64,000 nucleotides of DNA from an uncultured Cytophagales bacterium (GTDB lineage: Bacteria; Bacteroidota; Bacteroidia; Cytophagales; Cyclobacteriaceae), in assembly GCA_913057175.1 (NCBI GenBank), contig CAJXNP010000023.1, positions 1-64,000 on the forward strand, given 5' to 3'. Each line of letters starts with the position of its first letter. The stretch's first letter is position 1. Positions 44,006 to 51,836 of this stretch are shown one piece after another. A model generated the notes under the pieces. It made no database searches, had not been told where the DNA came from, and saw only the letters and a program-made list of their open reading frames with translations. Position numbers and translations under genes: made by a program.

Positions 44006-44560
44006 ATGAGAAAATTAAAATTGCAAACACAAGTCTCGATCGATGGATACATGGCCGGCCCCAACGGTGAAATGGATTGGATGGAATGGAACTGGGATGA
44101 CGATTTGAAACAATATGTTACTGAATTAACTGAGTCAATCGACAGCATTCTTCTTGGACGAAAACTGGCAGAAGGGTTCATTCCCCATTGGAAAAATGCA
44201 CTCGACAACCCTGAAATGGCTGATGAATCTGCAAGAATATTTGTAGAAACTCCTAAGGTTGTATTCACCAAAACACTTGAAAAATCAGAATGGGATCATA
44301 CGGTTTTGGCCAAAGGCGATCTTTCACAGGAAATAAATACCTTAAAGCAAAAGGAAGGTAAGGACATGATTGCCTATGGAGGTTCAGATTTTGTCTCCAA
44401 CCTGATCAAGGTTGATCTCATTGATGAATATCACTTATTTGTCAACCCTACAGCTATCGGCCAGGGCTTGCCTATTTTCAAAGAGAGAAAAAGCCTGAAG
44501 CTAATCCAAACCCACCCTTTTAAGTGCGGGATTGTAGTGTTGGTTTATTCAAATATATAG
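44006..44560 (+). CDS. RibD C-terminal/dihydrofolate reductase-like protein
   Basis: 184 residues. RibD_C/DHFR-like fold: LQTQVSIDGYMAGPNGEMDWM, SILLGRKLAEGF, MIAYGGSDFVSNLIKVDLIDEYHLFVNPTAIGQGLPIF. Members of this group reduce pteridine- or riboflavin-precursor-like substrates with NADPH, but most Bacteroidota paralogues have no assigned role. It stands alone, upstream of the ArsR-SRPBCC pair. Confidence 0.85.
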   Translation: MRKLKLQTQVSIDGYMAGPNGEMDWMEWNWDDDLKQYVTELTESIDSILLGRKLAEGFIPHWKNALDNPEMADESARIFVETPKVVFTKTLEKSEWDHTVLAKGDLSQEINTLKQKEGKDMIAYGGSDFVSNLIKVDLIDEYHLFVNPTAIGQGLPIFKERKSLKLIQTHPFKCGIVVLVYSNI

Positions 44561-44672
44561 AATGGTATCCTGGATCTATCACCTTTGAAAATACTTCCGG
44601 TTGGTTCGACCCGTTGTTCTCCTTGTCATTAAGCTTATTTCAAATCCTCATTTAAAAAAAATACAAAAATAA

Positions 44673-44718
44673 GTAGGTACTTACCTACATATTTGTATAT
44701 TTGTAGGCAAATGACTAC
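44673..44718 (+). promoter_or_regulatory. Twin ArsR operator candidates
   Basis: GTAG-N8-CTAC occurs twice, at 44673-44688 (itself GTAGGTA-CT-TACCTAC) and 44703-44718, exactly 30 bp apart, about three helical turns. The first lies upstream of, and the second overlaps, the TATATTTG element at 44696-44703. Binding by the ArsR dimer encoded four bases later would block transcription. Confidence 0.7.
44696..44703 (+). promoter_or_regulatory. -7 element of the ArsR-SRPBCC operon
   Basis: TATATTTG matches TAnnTTTG and lies 19 bases before the ArsR start, between the two operator-like repeats. No good -33 TTTG at the usual distance. Confidence 0.5.
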
Positions 44719-44721
44719 ATA

Positions 44722-45051
44722 ATGGAAAAACGAAGAGATGTATTCCAGGCGATAGCTGATCCTACAAGAAGAGAGATCATCAACCTGATCGCCCATCAGT
44801 CACTGAACCTAAATTCGATTGCCAATCATTTTGACTCCAGTCGCCCAACCATATCGCAGCACGTCAAATTGCTGGAGGAATGTGGCCTTTTGACCATCGA
44901 ACGACAAGGCAGGGAAAGATACTGTAAAGCAAAGCTGGAGGGGCTGAATGATGTGGCCAAATGGGTGAATAAATACAAAGTCTTCTGGAACTCCAAACTG
45001 GACGCATTGGAAAATTTCCTTGAAAACAAACCTAAACACGAAAATAAATGA
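44722..45051 (+). CDS. ArsR family transcriptional regulator
   Basis: 109 residues. Winged helix: IADPTRREIINLI, NSIANHFDSSRPTISQHVKLLEECGLLTIERQGRERYCKA, without the Cys pairs of metal-sensing ArsR proteins. This subgroup, coupled to SRPBCC/AHSA1 proteins, senses something else, probably a ligand bound by the partner. The stop overlaps the next start (ATGA at 45048). Twin operator-like repeats lie in its promoter. Confidence 0.92.
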   Translation: MEKRRDVFQAIADPTRREIINLIAHQSLNLNSIANHFDSSRPTISQHVKLLEECGLLTIERQGRERYCKAKLEGLNDVAKWVNKYKVFWNSKLDALENFLENKPKHENK

Positions 45052-45518
45052 AACAGAAATCAAGTAAAGCTACTGACGACGAGCTCAAAGCTGGCCTTGT
45101 AGAGATTGAAAGAATTTTAAACGCACCCATCGAAAAAGTGTGGGAAGCCATCACGGACAAAGATCAAATGAAAGAATGGTATTTTGACCTGGAAGAATTT
45201 AAGGCCGAGGTTGGTTTTGAATTTCAGTTTTACGGCCAGGGTAAAAAAGGTGAGCAATACCTCCACCTTTGCCAGGTCACCGAAGTAATCCCTCAGAAAA
45301 AGCTCACCTACAGTTGGAGCTACCTGGGATGGGAAGGCCTCTCCCATGTAACATTCCACCTGGAACCTCAAGGATCAAAAACCTTGCTCAGACTGACCCA
45401 CACCGGACTGGGAAGCTTTCCCGTTACCAATCCCGATCTTGCACGTGAAAACTTTAATGAAGGCTGGACAGAACTTATCACAAGCCTGTTGCCAAAGTAC
45501 CTGGAAAAGAGCGCGTGA
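45048..45518 (+). CDS. SRPBCC/AHSA1-like ligand-binding protein
   Basis: 156 residues. Helix-grip (START-like) fold of the AHSA1 group: VEIERILNAPIEKVWEAITDKDQMKEWYFD, SYLGWEGLSHVTFHLEPQGSKTLLRLTHTGL, ARENFNEGWTELITSLLPKYLEK. A hydrophobic cavity is expected. It is translationally coupled to the ArsR gene, so it may modulate repression or handle the same hydrophobic compound. Confidence 0.9.
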   Translation: MKQKSSKATDDELKAGLVEIERILNAPIEKVWEAITDKDQMKEWYFDLEEFKAEVGFEFQFYGQGKKGEQYLHLCQVTEVIPQKKLTYSWSYLGWEGLSHVTFHLEPQGSKTLLRLTHTGLGSFPVTNPDLARENFNEGWTELITSLLPKYLEKSA

Positions 45519-45721
45519 TATGAACAAAATACAAGAAATTTAATGTCACCTTGATCGCCTCCTCCAATCTGTTGGATTGTCAGAAGATCACCTCCCATTA
45601 CAGCTGAAGGCTCTTGGAATCAATGAAAAGAGGCAAACGACAAGATGTTTGTGGGAAACATAATTAAGTGCTAATGAAAGTATGGTACTATGGTATGTTT
45701 TAAGGAAAGCTTCCAAAGCCA
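45519..45721. other. Intergenic region, nothing recognised
   Basis: 203 bp between convergent genes; no hairpin with a T-run and no credible small gene found. Confidence 0.35.
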
Positions 45722-46468
45722 TTAAAATCTTGTGTTTTCTAAAGTCCATTCTCCATTATCATAACTTGAAAATATCGCAGCATCTAACATACATGGGTAA
45801 ATTTCAGCTTTGTAACAAAGTTCTTGTATACCATCAAGAACAAAATGGTAATAACTTTTATCACCAAGCGAAGAAGAATTTAAAAGTACTGGAAACCCAA
45901 ATTTATTTAGCCAATTAGTAATTCTTGAGTCTATTGGTATTTCATACTTTGTTAGTCCAAGAGCTTGGAGAAAGTTCCTAGATTGTTTCGGACCAAAACC
46001 ATAAAAACTATCATTAATGTCATCAGCAATTCTTCTTTCCTCTTCCTTGGAATTACTACTTTTTAAAACTTTTAATTTCTCTATAATTGACCAGTTATTT
46101 CCTTCGATATTATCATAATTTGCTGTAAAAAATTTACTTATTTTATTTATATATCTTTTCAAATTGTTTTCTTCTAATATTCCCTTTATAAAATTCTTGA
46201 TGTCACCAGTAGTTGAAATATTCTCAAACGTTATTGGAAAAGGTTGTAAAAGTAAAAATCGTCCAACTGGGGAGTTAGGTCCCGACCTTTGTTGTGAGGT
46301 AAGAAGGCACATTATCATTACTTGAATTATTGAATTCTTGTCAATAAAAATATTTTGTTTCAAAACATTTCTTTCTCTTCTTTTTTTGGTGAATGAATTT
46401 TCATTTTCAATAATTACCTTTTTTGCTTTTTGAATATCATCGATTGATATGTCCCACTTAATTTTCAT
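45722..46468 (-). CDS. HhH-GPD superfamily DNA glycosylase/lyase-like protein
   Basis: 248 residues. The core motif FYGFGPKQSRNFLQALGLTKYEIPIDSRI (about 152-180) has the helix-hairpin-helix with a Lys at the position of the Schiff-base Lys of 8-oxoguanine glycosylases (Ogg2/AGOG type), followed by the conserved Asp of IPIDSR. An N-terminal helix set includes VMIMCLLTSQQRSGPNSPVGRFL. The predicted role is excision of a damaged base with AP lyase activity; no iron-sulfur cysteines follow. Base composition is clearly more AT-rich than in neighbouring genes, and a degenerate tRNA lies 110 bp upstream, both suggestive of horizontal acquisition. Confidence 0.7.
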   Translation of the reverse strand: MKIKWDISIDDIQKAKKVIIENENSFTKKRRERNVLKQNIFIDKNSIIQVMIMCLLTSQQRSGPNSPVGRFLLLQPFPITFENISTTGDIKNFIKGILEENNLKRYINKISKFFTANYDNIEGNNWSIIEKLKVLKSSNSKEEERRIADDINDSFYGFGPKQSRNFLQALGLTKYEIPIDSRITNWLNKFGFPVLLNSSSLGDKSYYHFVLDGIQELCYKAEIYPCMLDAAIFSSYDNGEWTLENTRF

Positions 46469-46577
46469 ATCTATTATGATAATAGTTGTCCTTTAAACAA
46501 TTAGGCTTAAGATGCAAAATATTTTCCTCCCGCCTATATTCCAAATCCAAAAATCAACTAAATTAGCCAGAACATCC

Positions 46578-46646
46578 GCGGGAGTAGCTCAGTTGGTAGT
46601 CCGCCGGCTGGCTGATCCCACGCGGGTTCGAGTCCCGTTTCCCGCT
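46578..46646 (+). tRNA. Degenerate tRNA(Gly)-like sequence (probable tRNA pseudogene)
   Basis: The acceptor arms GCGGGAG (46578-46584) and TTCCCGC (46639-46645) pair over 7 bp with one G-T pair, and the T arm GCGGG-TTCGAGT-CCCGT (46622-46638) is intact. The D arm starts normally (TAGCTCAGTTGGTAG), but the returning strand is GTCC instead of GAGC and no 5-bp anticodon stem can be drawn. The total is 69 nt, about four short. The GATCCCAC stretch could be a CCC anticodon loop, which would fit Gly. It is better read as a rearranged tRNA gene than a functional one. Confidence 0.5.
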
Positions 46647-46776
46647 CATCTAGATGAATCGTTCCGATAGGAACGTCTGCTCCTCATTGTTGGAAAAACA
46701 CCAACAAGATCAAGACCCTTGCATTGACTTCATTAAAATCCTCCAATTTATTTAAGCGTTCTCCCACAAATCTTTT

Positions 46777-46784
46777 TATTTTTG
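46777..46784 (+). promoter_or_regulatory. -7 element immediately before the ABC ATPase start
   Basis: TATTTTTG matches TAnnTTTG and ends five bases before the ATG at 46790, so transcription would begin at or next to the start codon, giving a leaderless mRNA. The -33 partner is not clear. Confidence 0.4.
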
Positions 46785-46789
46785 GCGCC

Positions 46790-47728
46790 ATGGATTCAAA
46801 GACTGCAATGATCGAGGTGAGGGAGGTCAGGAAATACTTTAAGCATGTCAAAGCTGTGGACGGCATTGACCTGACAATCAAAAAAGGTGAATTTATTGCC
46901 CTTCTCGGGCCAAATGGGGCCGGAAAAACGACCTTGGTGGAAATGATCGAGGGCATTCAAAAACCGGATCACGGGGAAATTTTCATTGATAACAAAACCT
47001 GGAAAAAAAATGAAAAAGAGCTTCATCAGCTTGTAGGATTATCACTCCAGGAAACCCGCTTTTTTGAAAAGATCTCCGTCCTGGAAACCCTTAGGTTATT
47101 CGCCAGCTTTTACAACCTTGATGATCAGCGCATTGACGAAGTTCTTAAACTGATCAACCTCGAAGAAAAAAAGGATGCCTGGGTGGTTAATTTATCCGGA
47201 GGACAAAGACAACGCCTGGCCCTTGGGATTGCTATTTTAAATAAACCGGAAGTACTACTGCTCGATGAGCCGACAACGGGTCTTGACCCGACAGCAAGAC
47301 GCGAGGTTTGGGACATTTTGAAAAAATTAAAAAAAGAGCTCAACACGACCCTGATCCTGACGACACATTACATGGAGGAAGCATCTTATCTTTGCGAAAG
47401 GATCATCATCATGGACAGTGGAAAGATCCTGGCACAGGGAACGCTGAAAGAATTGCTTTCAAAACATATAAAGGGGGAAGTGATCATGTTTTCCACACAA
47501 GAGAAATTTGATGAAAAGCACCTTCCATCTAGGGAAAAAGTTCACAATGTCATGATCGAGCCCAATCAAACCGAAGTGGAAATTTTAGTGGAAGACCTGG
47601 TCTCCTATCTTCCTGAGTTTTTGAATAAATTCCAATCGGAAGGGATCAATCTCACTTCATTGGAATGTCGAAAAATGACTCTGGACGACCTGTTTATCAA
47701 TATGACCGGAAAACATTTAAACGCCTGA
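46790..47728 (+). CDS. ABC transporter ATP-binding protein
   Basis: 312 residues from the ATG at 46790; the frame is open to 46724 but the family begins here. Walker A LLGPNGAGKTTLVEM, signature LSGGQRQRLALG, Walker B LLLDEPTTGLDP, H-loop LILTTHYMEEA. A roughly 85-residue C-terminal domain (DUF4162-like) follows the ATPase core, as in DrrA/NatA-type exporters. It is paired with the ABC-2 permease encoded 30 bp downstream. Confidence 0.93.
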   Translation: MDSKTAMIEVREVRKYFKHVKAVDGIDLTIKKGEFIALLGPNGAGKTTLVEMIEGIQKPDHGEIFIDNKTWKKNEKELHQLVGLSLQETRFFEKISVLETLRLFASFYNLDDQRIDEVLKLINLEEKKDAWVVNLSGGQRQRLALGIAILNKPEVLLLDEPTTGLDPTARREVWDILKKLKKELNTTLILTTHYMEEASYLCERIIIMDSGKILAQGTLKELLSKHIKGEVIMFSTQEKFDEKHLPSREKVHNVMIEPNQTEVEILVEDLVSYLPEFLNKFQSEGINLTSLECRKMTLDDLFINMTGKHLNA

Positions 47729-47758
47729 TAGAATTTTTGAAGGACAAGCAGTTAACAG

Positions 47759-48841
47759 ATGAAACAATTTTTACAATTAATCAGCATCAATTTCAAGGAG
47801 TTTTATCGCGAGCCGGGAATCATTTTCTGGGCGGTTTTATTCCCGATTTTAATGGCCTGGGGACTCGGCATTGCTTTCAAACAAAAAGGCGATTTGGTGC
47901 AGAAAATTGCATTGGTGTCGGATAATGAGACATGGATCACAAAAAACGAAAATTGGAACAGGCTTATCGAAGAATCTGAAAACCAATCTGGTTTCACCAT
48001 CGGAAATAAAAAAATGGGAGAAACCCATTACATCATGATGTCGGTCTCCTGGAATGAAGCGGTCCAAATGTTGAAAAAAGGGGTAACAGAAATGATCATT
48101 AAAATTGAAAATGACAGCCTGCAATTTCATTTTGATCCTCATAATCCGGAAGCTGAGCTCTCCTATTTGCAACTAAAAGCAGCCTTGAATGGATCTGATA
48201 TTGCAAAAAACACCATTGATTTTGTTCCAATGGAACAGAAAGGAACCCGGTATATCGATTTTCTTGTTCCGGGTTTGCTCTGTATGTCCGTAATGATGTC
48301 GTGTATGTGGGGTATCAGCTACGGCTTGATTGATAAAAGATCAAAAAAGCTGCTGAGGAGAATGGTTGCCACTCCGATGAACAAATCGACATTTTTGGCT
48401 GCGCAGTTTGTGGCCCGACTGGGTTTGGGGTTTCTGGAGGCATTTCTGCTGATTCTGTTCTGCTACTTCTATTTCAATATCAGCATATCAGGAAGTATCA
48501 TTGCCTTTCTGTTGGTTTTCATTGCGGGCAATATTGCCTTTACAGGAATTGCCATTTTCACATCCTCCAGAACAGCCGAAACACGAGTAGGAAATGGTTT
48601 GGTCAATGTCGTTGTCATGCCCATGATGATTCTCTCAGGAATATTCTTTAGTTATCACAATTTTCCTGATTGGGCCGTCAAGATCATCGAAAAACTTCCA
48701 CTAACCCTGATGGCAGATTATACCAGGAGTGTGTTTATCGAAGGAGCGGGAATTGCAGATGTCATCTATCCTGTTGTTTTGTTAACCGTAATGGGGGTTG
48801 CTTTCAGCGCAGTTGGGCTTAGAATTTACAAGTGGTATTGA
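47759..48841 (+). CDS. ABC-2 type transporter permease
   Basis: 360 residues: one N-terminal TM (REPGIIFWAVLFPILMAWG), a large extracytoplasmic loop (about 40-170) and five C-terminal TMs ending IYKWY. Motifs around DFLVPGLLCMSVMMSCMWGISYGLIDKRSKKLLRRM are typical of DrrB/YhfP-type ABC-2 permeases for drugs or lipids. Forms the channel with the preceding ATPase. An inverted-repeat element follows the stop. Confidence 0.9.
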   Translation: MKQFLQLISINFKEFYREPGIIFWAVLFPILMAWGLGIAFKQKGDLVQKIALVSDNETWITKNENWNRLIEESENQSGFTIGNKKMGETHYIMMSVSWNEAVQMLKKGVTEMIIKIENDSLQFHFDPHNPEAELSYLQLKAALNGSDIAKNTIDFVPMEQKGTRYIDFLVPGLLCMSVMMSCMWGISYGLIDKRSKKLLRRMVATPMNKSTFLAAQFVARLGLGFLEAFLLILFCYFYFNISISGSIIAFLLVFIAGNIAFTGIAIFTSSRTAETRVGNGLVNVVVMPMMILSGIFFSYHNFPDWAVKIIEKLPLTLMADYTRSVFIEGAGIADVIYPVVLLTVMGVAFSAVGLRIYKWY

Positions 48842-48854
48842 TCGGTAATAGACA

Positions 48855-49010
48855 TCGTCATTGCGAAATGTTCTGTAAGCGATAGTGTCAGAACATTGTG
48901 GCAATCTCGTCCTTGATGGAACTAAGAACATCCGTTAAAGAAACTTAAAGACTCGATTAACGAGATTCCCACACTCCTCATCCAACAGGCAGATTCGTAC
49001 GGAATGACGA
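48855..49010. repeat. 156-bp inverted-repeat element
   Basis: TCGTCATTGCGA at 48855 and GTGGCAATCTCGT near 48898-48910 find near-complements in ACGAGATTCCCACA (48960-48973) and GGAATGACGA (49001-49010). The pattern CGTCATTGCGA...GCAATCTCGT is a palindromic intergenic repeat type I associate with Bacteroidota genomes. It separates the ABC and bfn operons. Confidence 0.55.
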
Positions 49011-49088
49011 AGACATTGTATGATGATTATTACTACTATGAAGATTATAGGTATTGATTATCATTAAACAAATTGAATGACGAAGTCT

Positions 49089-49694
49089 TTAATTTCTCTT
49101 ATTCATCTCATCCCGGATCTTGGCGGCTCTTTCGTAATCCTCCTTTTCGAGGGCCTCATCAAGCATCTTTTTAAGCTTGTCTGTTGTAAAATCCTTGATG
49201 TTTTCGGAAGATTTTGTTTTGGGATCGGGTTTTTCCTTTTTGGAAAACTCGCTGGTCAATTCCGAAGCCTCCTCTTCGCTTTCTTCAGTAAGGACAATTC
49301 CTGCTTCTGACATGATCGCTTCATAGGTGTATATCGAGGCATTAAATCTCAATCCTATCGCAATGGCATCTGAAGGGCGGGCATCGATCTCAATGGTTCG
49401 GTTTTGGTCATCACAGATAATTTTCGCAAAGAAAACACCTTCCTTCAAATCGGAAATGATGATCTCCTTGACAGAAAAATTGAAATTATGGGCAAAAGAC
49501 TTGAACAAATCATGTGTCATCGGCCGGTTGGGTATGATCTTTTCTATTTCGATGGCAATGGCCTGCGCCTCAAACATCCCAATGATGATGGGCAGCCGTC
49601 TGTTTCCGGAGGTTTCTCCAAGTACCAATGCGAATGAGCCGGATTGTGACTGGCTGGATGACAAACCCAATATTTCTAACTTAATTCTATCCAC
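49089..49694 (-). CDS. Bifunctional nuclease domain protein with UVR motif
   Basis: 201 residues. BFN/DUF151 domain (about 1-135): SGSFALVLGETSGNRRLPIIIGMFEAQAIAIEIE, PMTHDLFKSFAHNF, EIDARPSDAIAIGLRF. A UvrB/UvrC motif ends the protein (KLKKMLDEALEKEDYERAAKIRDEM, about 170-196). The BFN fold was first described as a nuclease in a plant protein, but in bacteria its activity is unproven. It follows etfA after 6 bp, so it is part of the etf operon. Confidence 0.87.
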   Translation of the reverse strand: MDRIKLEILGLSSSQSQSGSFALVLGETSGNRRLPIIIGMFEAQAIAIEIEKIIPNRPMTHDLFKSFAHNFNFSVKEIIISDLKEGVFFAKIICDDQNRTIEIDARPSDAIAIGLRFNASIYTYEAIMSEAGIVLTEESEEEASELTSEFSKKEKPDPKTKSSENIKDFTTDKLKKMLDEALEKEDYERAAKIRDEMNKRN

Positions 49695-49700
49695 TTACAA

Positions 49701-50669
49701 TTAATTTTTCAATGCTTTTACTGCTTCGGTTAATTTCGGAACCACTTCAAAGGCATCACCAACGATTCCATAATCTGCTGCTTTAAAAAATGGCGCATCC
49801 GGGTCTTTATTTATGGCTACCAACACTTTTGAGGAGTTTACACCCGCCAGATGCTGGATCGCCCCTGAGATCCCTATCGCAATGTATAAATTAGGACTAA
49901 CTTTTACGCCGGTCTGGCCCACATGCTCATGATGTGGTCGCCATTCCATGTCGGAAACCGGCTTGCTACATCCTGTTGCCGCACCTAGCTCTTTGGCCAA
50001 TTCTTCGATCATGCCCCAGTTTTCAGGTCCTTTCAACCCTCTTCCGCCCGAAACTACAATTTCCGCTTCGGTTAACAAAATATCTCCTTCTGCTTTTTCG
50101 GTTTTTTCAATGTTTGTGGTAAAATCTTTGTCTGAGAAATCCACAGCCAACTTTTCAATCACCGAACTTGAACCGTCTTCCTTAATTTGCACCACATTTT
50201 TTCGAATGCCAAGAACCTTCTTCTCTGATTTGACGGAAACATTTTCAAATGCTTTTCCGGTGTAGATACTTCGCTGTACGTGAAAACCATTGGATAAGTC
50301 AGGAAGGGATGAGACATTCGTCACAATTCCAGCGCCTGTTTTCACCGCTACTTTGGCTGCAACGATATCGCTCAGGGCAGATTTGGCCAGTATCAGTGTT
50401 TTAGAATCTGACTTTTCGAATGCCTGGGCAATGGCAGTTGCGTAGGCCGATACCAATGGCTGATTTAATCGCTCATCCTCAACCAGTAAGATCTTTTCTG
50501 CACCACTCTTGCCTACTGCTTCCAATTTATCTTCTGAAACACTCCCCAGTACCAAAGCAGTCACAGGCCCCGAGGTATTTGATGCCAGCTCCGCTCCATA
50601 TGAAACTGCTTCCAGGGATGATTTTTTTACAATTCCGTCTGCTATTTCAACAAAAACTAATATTGCCAT
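49701..50669 (-). CDS. etfA: Electron transfer flavoprotein alpha subunit
   Basis: 322 residues. N-terminal AANH-type domain ([28 protein letters not shown]) and C-terminal FAD domain with [59 protein letters not shown] and [20 protein letters not shown]. It takes electrons from acyl-CoA dehydrogenases together with EtfB and passes them to ETF-quinone oxidoreductase. Downstream of etfB and upstream of bfn on the same strand. Confidence 0.96.
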   Translation of the reverse strand: MAILVFVEIADGIVKKSSLEAVSYGAELASNTSGPVTALVLGSVSEDKLEAVGKSGAEKILLVEDERLNQPLVSAYATAIAQAFEKSDSKTLILAKSALSDIVAAKVAVKTGAGIVTNVSSLPDLSNGFHVQRSIYTGKAFENVSVKSEKKVLGIRKNVVQIKEDGSSSVIEKLAVDFSDKDFTTNIEKTEKAEGDILLTEAEIVVSGGRGLKGPENWGMIEELAKELGAATGCSKPVSDMEWRPHHEHVGQTGVKVSPNLYIAIGISGAIQHLAGVNSSKVLVAINKDPDAPFFKAADYGIVGDAFEVVPKLTEAVKALKN

Positions 50670-50698
50670 TTTTTGATTTTCTTCTTGTTAATGAATGT

Positions 50699-51442
50699 TT
50701 AAAGAACTTTTGCCTCATTTTGGAGGAGTTTGATCAACTCTTCAGGATGTTCAGGATCCACCAATTTGCACTGGCCTTTTGGAGGTGGTAATTCAAATTT
50801 CTCCGTCTTTACATGCTGCTCAACAGAAACCGGTTCTTTCACATTTAATGGTTTTGTACGGGCAGTCATGATGCCACGCATGTTCGGGATCCGCCATTCA
50901 GCAATTGGCTCCTGGCAACCTGCAACAATTGGCAGTTTTGCTTTGAGGTGATCCTTCCCTCCTTCTATTTCCCGGGTCATGGATACCTCCTCACCATTTA
51001 GCTCCAACTTCATGACAGGTGAAAAAGAAGGCAAACCTAACATCTCTCCTACCATGCCATGCACCACACCACTGTTAAAATCAATGGATTCCCTGCCCAT
51101 TAAGATCATATCGTAATTCCCTTCCTTCGCGACTTCTGCGATTTGAGTGGCGACGAAAAAAGAATCGACCGGTTCAGCATTTACCCGGATCGCTTCATCG
51201 GCACCGATGGCCAGCGCTTTTCGAATGGTAGGTTCTGTTTCTGCTAGTCCTACATTCAATACAGTTATGCTTGCGCCACCAGATTCCTTTATCTCCACAG
51301 CTCTTGCTAATGCATAATCATCGTATGGTCCGATGATATATTGTACACCATTTTTATCGAATTTAGTGTCGCTATCAGTGAATGAAATTTTAGAGGTTGT
51401 ATCGGGGACATGTGTGATACACACTAAAATTTTTATGCTCAT
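50699..51442 (-). CDS. etfB: Electron transfer flavoprotein beta subunit
   Basis: 247 residues. KILVCITHVPDTT at the N-terminus, the AMP-binding PYDDYALARAVEIKE, GREsidFNSGVVHGMVGEMLGLP and the EtfB recognition-loop region around 160-200 are typical. First gene of etfB-etfA-bfn; 29 bp separate it from etfA. Confidence 0.96.
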   Translation of the reverse strand: MSIKILVCITHVPDTTSKISFTDSDTKFDKNGVQYIIGPYDDYALARAVEIKESGGASITVLNVGLAETEPTIRKALAIGADEAIRVNAEPVDSFFVATQIAEVAKEGNYDMILMGRESIDFNSGVVHGMVGEMLGLPSFSPVMKLELNGEEVSMTREIEGGKDHLKAKLPIVAGCQEPIAEWRIPNMRGIMTARTKPLNVKEPVSVEQHVKTEKFELPPPKGQCKLVDPEHPEELIKLLQNEAKVL

Positions 51443-51522
51443 AATTAATCAGATTTGTTTTAATTTTATGAATTCAATATAGAAATTATAATAGAAATTC
51501 TACTGATATATTAACATTTATC

Positions 51523-51834
51523 ATGAATCGATTAGAACAGTTATTCGAATTCCTGAAAGAAGATCCAAACGACCCATTTACCCTATATGCCATTGCCACG
51601 GAATATATGAAGACTGATCTGCCAGAGGCAAAAAAATACTATGAAAAACTACTTACAGAGCACCCTGATTATGTAGCAACCTACTACCATGCCGCGAAGC
51701 TTTATGAAGAAATGCATGAAACAGATAAAGCAATTGAAACCTATAAAAAGGGAATTGAATTAGCCAGGTCCAAAAATGAATCCCTCGCTTTAAGAGAGCT
51801 TAACAACGCTTACCAGGAATTAATTCTGGAATAA
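51523..51834 (+). CDS. Small TPR-repeat protein
   Basis: 103 residues, helical, with two to three TPR units: PEAKKYYEKLLTEHPDYVATYYHAAKLYEEMHETDKAIETYKKGIELA. A conserved small protein of Bacteroidota, likely a protein-interaction module. Its stop ends 2 bp before the 3' end of the convergent HMG-CoA reductase gene. Confidence 0.85.
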   Translation: MNRLEQLFEFLKEDPNDPFTLYAIATEYMKTDLPEAKKYYEKLLTEHPDYVATYYHAAKLYEEMHETDKAIETYKKGIELARSKNESLALRELNNAYQELILE

Positions 51835-51836
51835 CT

